Positions 27,614-36,998 are shown, counted from the first letter of the stretch. The stretch is 64,000 nucleotides of DNA from G963691885 sp963691885 (GCA_963691885.1 OY829843.1:3162001-3226000), one strand, 5' to 3'. Notes: a model not told the origin generated them from the sequence alone. Numbers and translations are program-made.

Positions 27614-28519
27614 ATGACTCGGATGAAACATATTGCGGATGAAGGGGCGTCAAGAGACCGGTCGCTTATCATGCCCGACCCAAAAGCCGCTGGCTTGACC
27701 GAGGCCGTGCCCGGAACCGATCAGGACGGCAATCGGATCGAGACGCGCGTGGTGATGGAGCGCCCGCTTACTCTGTACCTGAACAGCCAGGAAATTGTGA
27801 CCAATATGACGATTGGCGATCATCCAGACTATCTGGCGGTCGGTTATTTGCTGAACCAAAACATGCTGCGCGCCGATGATGTTGTGACGGCGATCGATTA
27901 TGATGAAGATCTGGAAACCATCATTGTCCGGACAGAACGGCAGACTGACTATGAGGAAAAGCTGAAGAAGAAGGTCCGGACCTCAGGCTGCGCGCAAGGC
28001 ACCATTTTTGGGGATTTGATGGAGAAATTTGACGAAGTTGTTCTTGATCCCGATGCGCGATTGAAAACGTCTTCCCTGTATCACCTGACCCACAGCATCA
28101 ATACGGCACCAAGCCTGTATCTCGAAGCCGGCGCCATTCATGGCTGTGTTATGGCAGAGGGGTCGGATATATTGGTGTATATGGAGGATGTCGGGCGTCA
28201 CAACGCGGTCGACAAGATTGCCGGCTACATGTTCATGCATGGAATTTCGCCGAGAGGTAAAATGTTCTATACGACGGGCCGTTTGACCTCTGAAATGGTG
28301 ATAAAGACCGTGCAGATGCAAATTCCGATACTGGTTTCCCGGTCCGGTTTCACGGCGTGGGGTGTGGATCTGGCGCGCCAGGCCGGGCTGACATTGATCG
28401 GGCGGGCGCGGGGTAAGCGTTTCATAGCGCTTTCCGGGGCCGAGCGATTGGAATTCGACATGGATCCGGCGCTGGTTCCGGAGGAGGCCAAAAAATCTCG
28501 CCGCAAAGGGGCGATGTAA
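27614..28519 (+). CDS. fdhD: Formate dehydrogenase accessory sulfurtransferase FdhD
   Basis: About 301 aa from ATG 27614; the frame is open to 27458 but that extension is not family-like. Recognisable segments are RPLTLYLNSQEIVTNM, YLAVGYLLNQ, MEDVGRHNAVDKIAGYM and MFYTTGRLTSEMV. FdhD carries sulfur from IscS to the Mo cofactor of formate dehydrogenase. The catalytic loop reads SGCAQGT, keeping only the first of the two Cys found in the E. coli CxxC. The diguanylate cyclase gene begins at the base after its stop. Confidence 0.94.
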   Translation: MTRMKHIADEGASRDRSLIMPDPKAAGLTEAVPGTDQDGNRIETRVVMERPLTLYLNSQEIVTNMTIGDHPDYLAVGYLLNQNMLRADDVVTAIDYDEDLETIIVRTERQTDYEEKLKKKVRTSGCAQGTIFGDLMEKFDEVVLDPDARLKTSSLYHLTHSINTAPSLYLEAGAIHGCVMAEGSDILVYMEDVGRHNAVDKIAGYMFMHGISPRGKMFYTTGRLTSEMVIKTVQMQIPILVSRSGFTAWGVDLARQAGLTLIGRARGKRFIALSGAERLEFDMDPALVPEEAKKSRRKGAM

Positions 28520-29494
28520 ATGTCCGGATCCCAAACCCATAATGGCGAAGACAGGAGAGGTGTCGGGCGTCCCACCTCTGGTGATGAGATATCTGACTCG
28601 CCGAACCAAATGCTCGATCTTGTTGAACAGGCTGAAGAAGACATGCAGCACTTCATGCAGGTCTGGCATCGGGCCATCGTTTGTGGAAAGACATCTGATC
28701 AACGCCTGTTCACAAATGATTCCCATGAGCGCTCAGTCATTGGCCGGATCTTGGGTCGCAAAAGTGACGGCGGGTTGGTTGATCAGCCAGCCTTTCAGGA
28801 TCTGGAGCAGCGCAACCAGCAGGTACACGACCGTGCTCGCCTGCTGGCCGTGCGTGCTGCGTCCGGCGAAACAATTTCTACTCAGGAGTATGACAGCCTG
28901 ATTAATCAGGTGAACCGGTTTTACGATCAGGCGGGCCGCATTGCAGATGCGTTTCGCAAGCTTGTCTCCCAGATTGATCCGCTGACCGGGTTACACAACC
29001 GGCAAACCATGCTGCAGGAACTGGATATAGAATTTGATCGCGGGCGTCGCAGTGGCAGCAAAGTATGCGTGGCGCTCACTGATATCGATCATTTCAAATC
29101 GGTGAACGATACCTATGGGCATGGTGTGGGTGACCTAGTGCTTGCCAGTGTGGCAGGGCGGTTCCAGTCGCATCTGCGCCCCTATGATACGATCTACCGG
29201 TATGGCGGTGAGGAGTTTCTGATCTGTCTGCCAAATGCGGATGCAGGATCGGCGGCGATCGTTCTCAACCGTTTGCGCCTGGCGCTTTGTGACGAGCCGA
29301 TCGCGCTTGGAGATGGTAAGGTTCTAACAGTCACATCCTCGTTTGGAATTGCCGAGTTCGATTACAATCAACCCGTAAAATCGACCATCGAACTTGCGGA
29401 CCAGGCGCTCTATGCCGCAAAGGAAGGCGGGCGCAACGCCATTCATATCTGGGATTATGAGAGAGACGGTCCGGTTCCGGGTGCTGTCGCGTGA
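28520..29494 (+). CDS. GGDEF diguanylate cyclase
   Basis: 324 aa. C-terminal GGDEF domain (about 155-310): DPLTGLHNRQTM, ALTDIDHFKSVNDTYGH, and the active loop GGEEF preceded by an intact inhibitory RxxD (RPYD). It should make c-di-GMP and be product-inhibited. The N-terminal 150 residues are helical, with no membrane segment, and include HFMQVWHRAIVCG, whose His/Cys spacing could bind a metal. No EAL domain. The ATG directly follows the fdhD stop and the end overlaps mobA (GTGA), so it is embedded in a molybdenum-cofactor operon. Confidence 0.94.
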   Translation: MSGSQTHNGEDRRGVGRPTSGDEISDSPNQMLDLVEQAEEDMQHFMQVWHRAIVCGKTSDQRLFTNDSHERSVIGRILGRKSDGGLVDQPAFQDLEQRNQQVHDRARLLAVRAASGETISTQEYDSLINQVNRFYDQAGRIADAFRKLVSQIDPLTGLHNRQTMLQELDIEFDRGRRSGSKVCVALTDIDHFKSVNDTYGHGVGDLVLASVAGRFQSHLRPYDTIYRYGGEEFLICLPNADAGSAAIVLNRLRLALCDEPIALGDGKVLTVTSSFGIAEFDYNQPVKSTIELADQALYAAKEGGRNAIHIWDYERDGPVPGAVA

Positions 29495-30120
29495 GTATCG
29501 ACCATGATCAGATAGTTGGCGTTCTGTTGGCCGGCGGGCAGTCCCGAAGGATGGGCGGCGGGGACAAATGTCTCATTGAAATTGACGGCAAATCGGTGCT
29601 TCAGCGGGTGATTGACCGTATTCAACCGGCTGTCGGAACCATTGTGTTAAATGCCAACGGGAACACATCACGTTTTGACAGTTACGGCATGACGGTCATC
29701 CCGGACAGTGTCGGAGGGTTTGCCGGTCCGCTGGCTGGCGTGTTGACCGGGATGGAATGGGCGGCGGCACACCATCCCGCTTGTACCCATATCGCAACGA
29801 TACCGACCGATGGACCTTTCTTGCCTAAAGACCTCATCGAGCGGCTCTGGGCCCCGATCGCACGAGACGAGGCAGATCTGACCTGTGCAGAATCCGGTGG
29901 GCGACGTCACCCGGTGATTGGAATCTGGCCCTGTGCCCTGCACGAGAACCTGCGTCACGCGCTGGAGGTGGAAGACATCCGAAAGGTCGATCGCTGGACG
30001 GCGCGGTTCCGGGTTGCATCGGTATCGTTTTCGACCGATCCTTTCGATCCATTCTTCAATATGAACCACCCCGATGATATCGAGACTGCTGAGGCCATGG
30101 CGAGGCGGAACGGTCTATAG
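29491..30120 (+). CDS. mobA: Molybdenum cofactor guanylyltransferase
   Basis: 209 aa nucleotidyltransferase fold with VGVLLAGGQSRRMGGGDKCL at the N-terminus, the MobA signature. It joins GMP to molybdopterin to form the bis-MGD cofactor used by formate dehydrogenases. GTG start overlapping the stop of the diguanylate cyclase by four bases. FSTDPFDPFFNMNHPDD near the end is also typical. It completes the fdhD-dgc-mobA group. Confidence 0.94.
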   Translation: MSIDHDQIVGVLLAGGQSRRMGGGDKCLIEIDGKSVLQRVIDRIQPAVGTIVLNANGNTSRFDSYGMTVIPDSVGGFAGPLAGVLTGMEWAAAHHPACTHIATIPTDGPFLPKDLIERLWAPIARDEADLTCAESGGRRHPVIGIWPCALHENLRHALEVEDIRKVDRWTARFRVASVSFSTDPFDPFFNMNHPDDIETAEAMARRNGL

Positions 30121-30150
30121 AGTTGGGTCCACAAACAGGCGAACCCGAGC

Positions 30151-31368
30151 ATGAGCGATACTGTCAGCTATCAGGATATTGAGGCTGCTGCCGAGGTCCT
30201 GCAGGGGCAAATCAAACTGACCCAGGCGCGTCCTTCTCCGAAGCTGTCCCAGCTGACGGGCTGTACGATTTCGCTTAAGTTTGAAAATCGCCAGCATACC
30301 GCATCCTTCAAGGAACGGGGGGCGCTTAACAAACTATCCCATTTGACAGAGGCGGAGCGCAAAGCCGGTGTGATTGCGATGTCTGCCGGGAATCACGCCC
30401 AAGGTGTTGCTTATCACGCCGGGCGTCTTGGTATACCGGCCACAATCGTGATGCCTCGAACCACGCCTGTTATTAAAGCGGAAACAACCAGATCCCATGG
30501 TGCAACGGTCGTCCTTGAGGGGGAGAGTCTAACGGAATCGAGGGAACACGCGCTTTCTTTAGCCGATGAAACGGGGGCTCATTTCGTGCATCCCTATGAC
30601 GACCCGCATGTGATTGCGGGCCAGGGAACCGTTGCGCTGGAGTTTCTTGCGTCCTGTCCCGACATCGACACATTGGTTGTCCCGATCGGCGGGGGCGGCC
30701 TGATTTCCGGAATTGCTATCGCTGCACGGCATATCAACCCGAATATTCGCATCGTGGGCGTTCAAACAGAAATGTTTCCGTCCATGCGACAGGTCCTTCA
30801 GCAGCAGACGATCAAGGGGCAGGGGTCAACCATTGCAGAGGGGATTGCGGTCAAAGAACCTGGCATGATGACCCGCGAAATCGTCGGTCGATTGGTCGAT
30901 ACAATTTTGCTGGTGTCTGAAACCCGAATAGAGCAGGCGATTTCGATGCTGGTGGCCCAGGAAAAGTCGGTTGTCGAGGGGGCCGGTGCCGCTGGACTGG
31001 CGGCGATTCTGCAGCATCCGGGTCAGTTCAAGGATCAGCATGTGGGGCTCGTCCTCTGTGGCGGCAATATTGATCAGCGCCTATTGGCCCAGGTGTTGAT
31101 GCGGGATCTCGTCCGGCAGGGCCGACTTGTTCGACTGCGCATCGCCCTGTTGGATCAGGTGGGCGAATTGGCCCGTCTCACAGCCCTTGTGGCTGAAGCC
31201 GGCGGCAATGTTGTTGAGGTCCAGCATCAACGGGTTTTCTCGCTGGAACCGGCAAAAGATGCTGTTGTCCACTTCTCTATTGAAACCCGCGACGATGAGC
31301 AGTTGAACGCCATGATCGAAAACCTGAAGAATGCAGGCTACACGGTGTCCCGGTCTTATACGGATTGA
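30151..31368 (+). CDS. Threonine ammonia-lyase with C-terminal ACT domain
   Basis: 405 aa fold-type II PLP enzyme. The PLP lysine is in TASFKERGALNKL, the phosphate loop in VPIGGGGLISGIAIA. A single ACT-like domain occupies the last 80 residues (VRLRIALLDQVGELARL). It deaminates threonine (or serine) to the 2-oxo acid. The length and single ACT domain suit the TdcB/IlvA short form. It follows mobA by 30 bp and may be transcribed with it, though the functions are unrelated. Confidence 0.93.
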   Translation: MSDTVSYQDIEAAAEVLQGQIKLTQARPSPKLSQLTGCTISLKFENRQHTASFKERGALNKLSHLTEAERKAGVIAMSAGNHAQGVAYHAGRLGIPATIVMPRTTPVIKAETTRSHGATVVLEGESLTESREHALSLADETGAHFVHPYDDPHVIAGQGTVALEFLASCPDIDTLVVPIGGGGLISGIAIAARHINPNIRIVGVQTEMFPSMRQVLQQQTIKGQGSTIAEGIAVKEPGMMTREIVGRLVDTILLVSETRIEQAISMLVAQEKSVVEGAGAAGLAAILQHPGQFKDQHVGLVLCGGNIDQRLLAQVLMRDLVRQGRLVRLRIALLDQVGELARLTALVAEAGGNVVEVQHQRVFSLEPAKDAVVHFSIETRDDEQLNAMIENLKNAGYTVSRSYTD

Positions 31369-31385
31369 GCGAACACAATCACTCC

Positions 31386-31418
31386 AAAAAAAGGGCCCCG
31401 TTGAATTCAACGAGGCCC
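31386..31418 (-). terminator. Intrinsic terminator, minus strand
   Basis: GGGCC(C)CGTTGAA/TTCAACG(A)GGCCC inverted repeat at 31393-31418; read on the minus strand it is followed by seven T (complement of 31386-31392). It lies 140 bp past the stop of the small minus-strand gene. On the plus strand, behind the threonine ammonia-lyase, it has no T-run, but the stem could still slow transcription. Confidence 0.7.
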
Positions 31419-31560
31419 AGACGGGTTAGGAAATGGTATCTGACCAAGGGAGGGGTGGTTCAGATAGTGATGAATGACCCTTCATCGGGGGGGTGTTCCG
31501 GCCGAGGTGACGGGTTTCATCAGGGAGGAAACTGAAACCCGCCACTTTTGGGCCGAACGA

Positions 31561-31752
31561 TCAGGAAAGAGCGGCGCGGCCCGTTGCCGGGATATCGCGT
31601 GCTTCGTGACTTGCAAATGCGTTGCGGAAGAAGGTAGCGACCGCTTTCAGACCTGCGTGGAATGCTTCGCTGCGCTCAACGCGGCCCGCACGCATTGCGG
31701 CGTCGATCTGTTCGTGGGTGTAACCGTCGATGATGTTTGCTTCGTTTGACAT
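31561..31752 (-). CDS. Small conserved protein, 63 aa
   Basis: ATG 31752 is chosen because AAAGGAG lies 8 bases upstream; an in-frame start at 31770 has no such site. The product is soluble, with a helical DAAMRAGRVERSEAFHAGL core and a hydrophobic FFRNAF stretch. It resembles the short Arg-rich proteins common in alphaproteobacteria (RSP_7527 or DUF1127-like), often regulatory or stress-related, but I cannot assign it firmly. A long AT-rich leader and its own terminator suggest strong, independent expression. Confidence 0.65.
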   Translation of the reverse strand: MSNEANIIDGYTHEQIDAAMRAGRVERSEAFHAGLKAVATFFRNAFASHEARDIPATGRAALS

Positions 31753-32245
31753 GGTACTGGCTCCTTTCAAAGCGAACCGGCTTCTGCTTTAGCCGATTAA
31801 GTTAACTCGGTGGTGACATATGGTGGTGTTTTGTTGAGGATGAATGTAAGTCAGTGTCGTTTGATTGAGAATGACCTAAAAAATAACATTACTTGTGAAA
31901 TTTTGGAATTAATAGAGTTTGAAATAGCTCGTTTACTGCCCATGAAAGAAAAATTTAATATTTCCGGTATTTAGATACCATAATTAGCTTTAGTGCCCTT
32001 GAAGTTCGGAATTGATTTTGTTTTTGGCTTTATTGTGCTAAAAATTCAAAAAACGAAGAACTGAGCGTGCTGCCCCCGTATTTTGATGTTCGTTGATCTG
32101 GGGTGCTGCAATTGGGTTGGAACCGCAAACAGTCGCAAGAAACCGAACCTGGATCGCCAGAAGGAATCTTCCTTCAAGCCCTTATGTCATCAAGAACAAA
32201 GGGAGCAGCGTCGGGTTCTTGCGATAAAGAGGCAGGCTATAGGCC
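31753..32245 (+). other. AT-rich intergenic region
   Basis: About 490 bp between the small minus-strand gene and the LysR gene. The middle (31850-32060) is markedly AT-rich compared with the surroundings, fitting promoters on both strands. No coding frame with a ribosome-binding site, no RNA gene and no clear repeat is recognised. Confidence 0.6.
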
Positions 32246-33154
32246 ATGGACAATATTAATGAGATGCAGGTTTTTGCCCGCGTGGTTGATGCCGGTGGAT
32301 TTTCCTCAGCGGCCCGCAGCCTGAACCTGAGCCCCTCTGCCGTGAGTAAACAAATTACCCGGTTGGAAGACCGTCTGGGCGTTCGCCTTCTTACCAGAAC
32401 AACACGGCGCCTAAACCTGACCGAAGAGGGGGACGCCTTTTATCACCGGGTAAAACGCATTTTGGCAGAGATCGACGAGGCGGAGCAGGCGGTTTCCCTT
32501 TCCAAAACCACGCCGCGAGGTCACTTGAGGGTGACATGTGGGGTGGCATTTGGCGAAACACAATTGACCCCGATTTTGCCAGAATTCCTCGATCGTTTTC
32601 CGGAAGTCACCCTGGAAGTCATGCTGTCAGACGGTATCGTTGACCTGGTCGAAGAGGGTGTTGATGTTGCCATCCGGCAGGGGAAGCTCAGCAATTCGGC
32701 AATGGTCGCAAGGAAGCTGGCGGAAAACAGGCGCCGGATTTGCGCGGCACCCTCGTTTATCGAGAAGTTTGGCATGCCTGAAGTTCCGGATGATCTGCAT
32801 CATTTCAACTGCCTCGGTTTCGCTGGTCATCCCTATCTAAATGAATGGCCGTTCCGCATGCCGGATGGGCGCAAGACCAATATCAGGATCTCCGGCAACC
32901 TTCTGGCGAATAACGGGGAGACCATTTATGACCTTCTTCTCGCGGGTCTTGGTATCGCCCGCGCGGCGGAATTCCTGGTCGGTGAGGATCTGAAGGCCGG
33001 GCGCCTGGTTGAGGTGCTGCCGGATTTCCTTGAGGACGAACTGTCACCTGTCCACGCGGTCTATCCCGATCCGAGGCATCTTTCGCCAAAGACCCGGGCA
33101 TTTATTGACTATCTGGTGGAGAAATTTACACCAATCCCGCCTTGGGAGAGATGA
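32246..33154 (+). CDS. LysR-family transcriptional regulator
   Basis: 302 aa. N-terminal winged helix FARVVDAGGFSSAARSLNLS with SAVSKQITRLEDRLGVRLL, then a periplasmic-binding-like effector domain (about 90-295) with LAGLGIARAAEFLVGEDL. It belongs to the CrgA/DmlR-like branch. The convergent methyltransferase gene ends two bases after its stop. No divergent catabolic gene is present, so its target is not evident. Confidence 0.92.
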   Translation: MDNINEMQVFARVVDAGGFSSAARSLNLSPSAVSKQITRLEDRLGVRLLTRTTRRLNLTEEGDAFYHRVKRILAEIDEAEQAVSLSKTTPRGHLRVTCGVAFGETQLTPILPEFLDRFPEVTLEVMLSDGIVDLVEEGVDVAIRQGKLSNSAMVARKLAENRRRICAAPSFIEKFGMPEVPDDLHHFNCLGFAGHPYLNEWPFRMPDGRKTNIRISGNLLANNGETIYDLLLAGLGIARAAEFLVGEDLKAGRLVEVLPDFLEDELSPVHAVYPDPRHLSPKTRAFIDYLVEKFTPIPPWER

Positions 33155-33156
33155 GG

Positions 33157-33960
33157 TCAGCCAGCTTTGGCCGCTGTGAAGACAACGACCCGCATCTCTC
33201 CCCGTTCCAGATTGCTGCGTAAATTGCGGGTCATCCTGCCAAAGTCGGGACCCATAACGAGTGACAGGTTGAGCGGCTGTGGCGGTTTGGTCGCCATCTC
33301 CGTAAACCACTCCAGCGTTAATGCGGTCCAGTCGATCGTCTGATCCACAATGAAGCCAGCCTCTTGCAGGGCATCAATCATTGTCCGGGTTTGAACCAAA
33401 TGGGATTGACCGGATGCCGTGGCCCAGGGTGTCGGGTAAAGAGGGGTCTTTGGCGTTCCCTCAACCACATCATAAAACAGCAGCCGGCCGCCAGGACGTA
33501 GCACGCGATGGGCCTCGCGGAACATAGCAGCCTTGTCCGCGATATTCATCGAGACATGGATCGAATAGGCCGCGTCAAAAGAGCCATCATCAAACGGTAG
33601 TTTTGTTGCGTCGGCGCAGAGGAAACGGGTGCGATCCTGTAAACCGGTCCAGTCTGACATTGCCTGGGCCGCCGCCACGAAAGAGGGGGTGAAGTCGATC
33701 CCGGTGACCCTGCAACCGGTTCGCTCTGCAAAATGGCGTGCGGGCCCACCTAACCCGGATCCGATATCCAATACCGCGTCATGAGCCTGTCGGTTCAGGA
33801 GGTCGATCAGTGTCTCGGTCGCTGGCGGTCCCCGCAGATGAAATTCGTCCACGCCAGAAAGTTGGCGTGTGGTCGGTGAAAAGGGACCATCTGATTGATC
33901 CTCAATCGCCTGCCGTAGCCGATCCGTCAGGTTTGAAATGGCGCTGTAATGATCACTCAT
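33157..33960 (-). CDS. Class I SAM-dependent methyltransferase
   Basis: 267 aa Rossmann methyltransferase. SAM motif I VLDIGSGLGGPARHFA, motif II region VTGIDFTPSFVAAA, acidic CADATKLPFDDGSFD and post-motif VLRPGGRLLFYDVVEG. The overall layout is close to sarcosine/dimethylglycine and gamma-tocopherol-type methyltransferases, so an N- or C-methylation of a small molecule is likely; the substrate is unknown. Last gene of the TRAP transporter group (13 bp after the permease). Confidence 0.88.
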   Translation of the reverse strand: MSDHYSAISNLTDRLRQAIEDQSDGPFSPTTRQLSGVDEFHLRGPPATETLIDLLNRQAHDAVLDIGSGLGGPARHFAERTGCRVTGIDFTPSFVAAAQAMSDWTGLQDRTRFLCADATKLPFDDGSFDAAYSIHVSMNIADKAAMFREAHRVLRPGGRLLFYDVVEGTPKTPLYPTPWATASGQSHLVQTRTMIDALQEAGFIVDQTIDWTALTLEWFTEMATKPPQPLNLSLVMGPDFGRMTRNLRSNLERGEMRVVVFTAAKAG

Positions 33961-33973
33961 TCCAACTTGCTTC

Positions 33974-35764
33974 CTATACGAACAGCCGCGCGAAAATTAC
34001 AAGAACACCGCCGGTGATCAGGCCTAGACGCAGCAATGGATTGGTTTTTGCAATCAAACCGTAGGACAGCATGGCCAGTCCAATCGCCATTTGACCGAAG
34101 GCAAGGAGGGCCAGGTCCGGTTGGCTGGCAAGCGTCAAAAGGTCCGGATTGGCGATCATACCAAGCGGGATGAAGTAGAGGCCGACCCCCAGCATCATCG
34201 CCGCCACGGCGACTTTCAGCCAGTTTTCCCCGATCATGCCTGATGAGATGAACACGGCCCCGCAGACCGGCGGGGTAATCGTGGAAAGCAGCGCATACCA
34301 AAAGACAAACATATGCGCCTGCAGGGGTTCCAGTCCCAGTTTCATCAGCGCTGGCCCCGCCACCGAAACGCAGATCACGTAAGCGGCGGTTGTTGGCACC
34401 TCCATACCCAGCACGAGGCAGGCAAAGGCCGTTAGCAACAAGGATGGCCATAGAAGGCCACCCGACCCGCTGAGGATGAGCGATGTGATTTTCACGCCCA
34501 GCCCGGTGATCGACAGAACCCCGATGATGATAGAGGCGCAAAGGATGATGGAGGCGATCATCGCGACCTGTCGGCCCGCATTGATGAAGGCATTTTCAAA
34601 CCGGGCCAGCGTCTGTTTCAGATCAAAGCCGAGATCCCGTGTGATAAAGAGGAGGGCTGCGCCGGCGATGATCGCCATGCAGGCGGCATATTGGGGTGTA
34701 ACCGAAACCGCGAACATGAACCATAGAAGGACAGTGAAAGGGATCATGAAAAAGCTGGCGGTGATCAACAGGTCCCGTCGCGCCGGGCGCTCATCCGCAC
34801 CCAGTGCCCTCAGGTCATGGTTCTTGGCAAAAGCATTGATGCCAAACCAGACCGCCATGAAGAAAAGCAGGGCGGGCAGAATTGCCGCTGCCATAATCCC
34901 CGTATAGGGAACGCCTGTCAGCTCAACCATGACAAAGGCCCCGGCCCCCATCAGGGGGGGCATGATCTGACCACCGGATGAGGCAACCGCCTCCACCGCT
35001 GCCGCCAGCCTTTTGGGGTAGCCGAGCCGTGTCATCGCGGGCAGGGTGATTGCGCCGGTCGACGCGACATTGGCCGATGCTGACCCTGAAATGGAGCCGA
35101 ACAGGGCGGAAGACAGGACCGATACTTTTGCCGCGCCGCCCTTCAGGTGACCGGCGGCCGCTGAAGCGACATTCATAAATCCCTGACCGGCTTCGCCTGC
35201 GTTCAGGACCGCACCGAAGATAACGAAGATTGCAACGATGCCGACGGATACCCCGGTCAGGCTGCCCCAGAGGCCGCCTTCCGCGATGGTGAGTGTGCCC
35301 AGAAAACTGGCCAGCGGTGTGCCGGAATGGCCAAATTCGCCGGGAATGTGCTGACCGAAGAGCCCGTAGAGCAGGGCACAGGCGGCAACCAGGGGCAGCG
35401 GCCAGCCGATGGCGCGGCGCGCGGCCTCCAGCGTCACCAGCAGGAGGGTGGCGGCAATGACGACCTGAAACTCCTCTTCCAGGAAGCCATACTGATCCGA
35501 TAGGATGTCATGGGAAAATGCGATCCATATACAGGAACCTGCACCCGCCAGCGTCAGGACCAGCCCCGAAATACGCTGAAAACCCGTTGTCGCTGCAAAG
35601 ACGAGGATCCAGGGTAGGGCAAGCGCCATATGCAGGGGGCGGCTGATCAGGTTTGGAACGAGCCCCTGAAAGATCAGGCCCAGATGGAAGGCAACGGTGA
35701 CAGCGGCCAGAACAAACCAGAGCAGGCGCAGACCGGGATGTCGGGAAGAAAAATCGCTTTGCAT
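33974..35764 (-). CDS. TRAP transporter fused permease (DctQM-type, TAXI family)
   Basis: 596 aa, about 16 membrane segments: a short DctQ-like N-terminal part fused to the large DctM part, as in TAXI-TRAP systems. Family motifs include FGSISGSASANVASTGAITLP and GGQIMPPLMGAGAFVM. It imports a carboxylate-type or other small solute using a sodium gradient together with the binding protein at 35839. A terminator-like hairpin lies between the two genes. Confidence 0.93.
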   Translation of the reverse strand: MQSDFSSRHPGLRLLWFVLAAVTVAFHLGLIFQGLVPNLISRPLHMALALPWILVFAATTGFQRISGLVLTLAGAGSCIWIAFSHDILSDQYGFLEEEFQVVIAATLLLVTLEAARRAIGWPLPLVAACALLYGLFGQHIPGEFGHSGTPLASFLGTLTIAEGGLWGSLTGVSVGIVAIFVIFGAVLNAGEAGQGFMNVASAAAGHLKGGAAKVSVLSSALFGSISGSASANVASTGAITLPAMTRLGYPKRLAAAVEAVASSGGQIMPPLMGAGAFVMVELTGVPYTGIMAAAILPALLFFMAVWFGINAFAKNHDLRALGADERPARRDLLITASFFMIPFTVLLWFMFAVSVTPQYAACMAIIAGAALLFITRDLGFDLKQTLARFENAFINAGRQVAMIASIILCASIIIGVLSITGLGVKITSLILSGSGGLLWPSLLLTAFACLVLGMEVPTTAAYVICVSVAGPALMKLGLEPLQAHMFVFWYALLSTITPPVCGAVFISSGMIGENWLKVAVAAMMLGVGLYFIPLGMIANPDLLTLASQPDLALLAFGQMAIGLAMLSYGLIAKTNPLLRLGLITGGVLVIFARLFV

Positions 35765-35778
35765 AAAAACTCTGCCTG

Positions 35779-35814
35779 AAAAAGAGATGCCGGGCCATTG
35801 CTGAACCCGGCATC
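35779..35814 (-). terminator. Attenuator-like hairpin between TAXI binding-protein and permease genes
   Basis: GATGCCGGG and CCCGGCATC arms (35786-35814) followed on the minus strand by TCTTTTT. It lies 25 bp past the binding-protein stop. A hairpin here would give more transcript of the binding protein than of the permease, a common ratio in transport operons. Confidence 0.65.
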
Positions 35815-35838
35815 GTCTCTATGGCGTAGTGAGGGGCA

Positions 35839-36807
35839 TTACAACTGTGCGTCGGTCAGCGCGATGCCAGCCTCTTTGTAATAGCGTGCGGCGCCGGGAT
35901 GGATTTTTGTCGTGATGTTTGCCATCAGGCCAGCATCAACACCGTTCCACCATGCAGCCCCTTTGCCCATTTCTGCTTTTTCTTCCCAATAGGTTTTGGT
36001 CAGCGCATAAGCGGCGTCATCGCTCATCGCTGTTGTCGTGAAAGCGGCAACGGGAAGGGAGGTTGTCGTGATATCGCCCTGCTGGCCTGCATAGGTTCCG
36101 GCCGGGATAACCAGCTTGGTGCGTTTGGTCTTTTTGATCTGCTCGTCATTAAGTGAAAGAACAGTCACGCCAGTGGAGGCTGCGGCCTCAATCACGTTGG
36201 GGGCGGGCCAGGAACCGGCGGTCACAAATCCGTCGATCTGGCCGTTCTTCAGCGCTGCAACAGCGTTGGAAAGCTCAACATTTGCGAGCTCGACCTTGCC
36301 TTCAAGACCAAACAGGCCGAGATATTTTTCGCCTTCACGCGCGCCGAAGGAGCCCTTGCCGATCAGCAGCTTCTTGCCCTCCAGGCCGGCGAAGTCAGAA
36401 ACGCCGCTGTCGGATGACATCACGAAATGCATGGTGAGTGACGGGATCGGGAAAAGCGCGCGGATTTCGTCGAATTTCGGATCGCTCTTGCCTTCGAACA
36501 TCGCTTTACCGCCTTGGGCGAGGCGAACCAGAACCGGTGGGGTGGTGAAAACATAATCGCCACCGCGTGCCTTGACTTCCATCACGTTCTGGACGGAGCC
36601 CTGGCTTTCCTCCACCGTGACGATGATCTCGCCATTCGATCCGGCCTTCATCGCTTCGGAAATCTGAACCCCCATCTGATAGTAGGAAGATGTGGATTTG
36701 GCCGACTTATAGGTAATGCGTGTTTCGGCCATCGCGCCAGCACCAAGCAGGCCTGTCGCGATCATCGCGATACCGGCTGTCTTCGCCAAGCGGGTAAAAT
36801 GGGTCAT
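35839..36807 (-). CDS. TAXI-family TRAP solute-binding protein
   Basis: 322 aa. Cleavable signal peptide ending near GAGAMAET, then the TAXI-type two-lobe fold with YQMGVQISEAMK, KKLLIGKGSFGAREGEKYL and IDGFVTAGSWPAP. It captures the solute in the periplasm for the fused permease. Ligand unknown; characterised TAXI proteins bind glutamate or other carboxylates. First gene of a binding protein-permease-methyltransferase group. Confidence 0.93.
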   Translation of the reverse strand: MTHFTRLAKTAGIAMIATGLLGAGAMAETRITYKSAKSTSSYYQMGVQISEAMKAGSNGEIIVTVEESQGSVQNVMEVKARGGDYVFTTPPVLVRLAQGGKAMFEGKSDPKFDEIRALFPIPSLTMHFVMSSDSGVSDFAGLEGKKLLIGKGSFGAREGEKYLGLFGLEGKVELANVELSNAVAALKNGQIDGFVTAGSWPAPNVIEAAASTGVTVLSLNDEQIKKTKRTKLVIPAGTYAGQQGDITTTSLPVAAFTTTAMSDDAAYALTKTYWEEKAEMGKGAAWWNGVDAGLMANITTKIHPGAARYYKEAGIALTDAQL

Positions 36808-36998
36808 GTTGTTTCCTTCCTCTGTTCCTGATTGTGCCGCCCTGTTCTCGGAACCGAAGTCCGGGCCATGCGGCTTTGGTTTTGCTGATCAAAACTGAAA
36901 TCCGTCTTGGCACGCCAGTCAACAGATGAATGCCTTCTTCGCGGCTCGGGACAATGTTTTAATGATTTACACCAAATGCGTGCCCAATTTTGCAGTTG

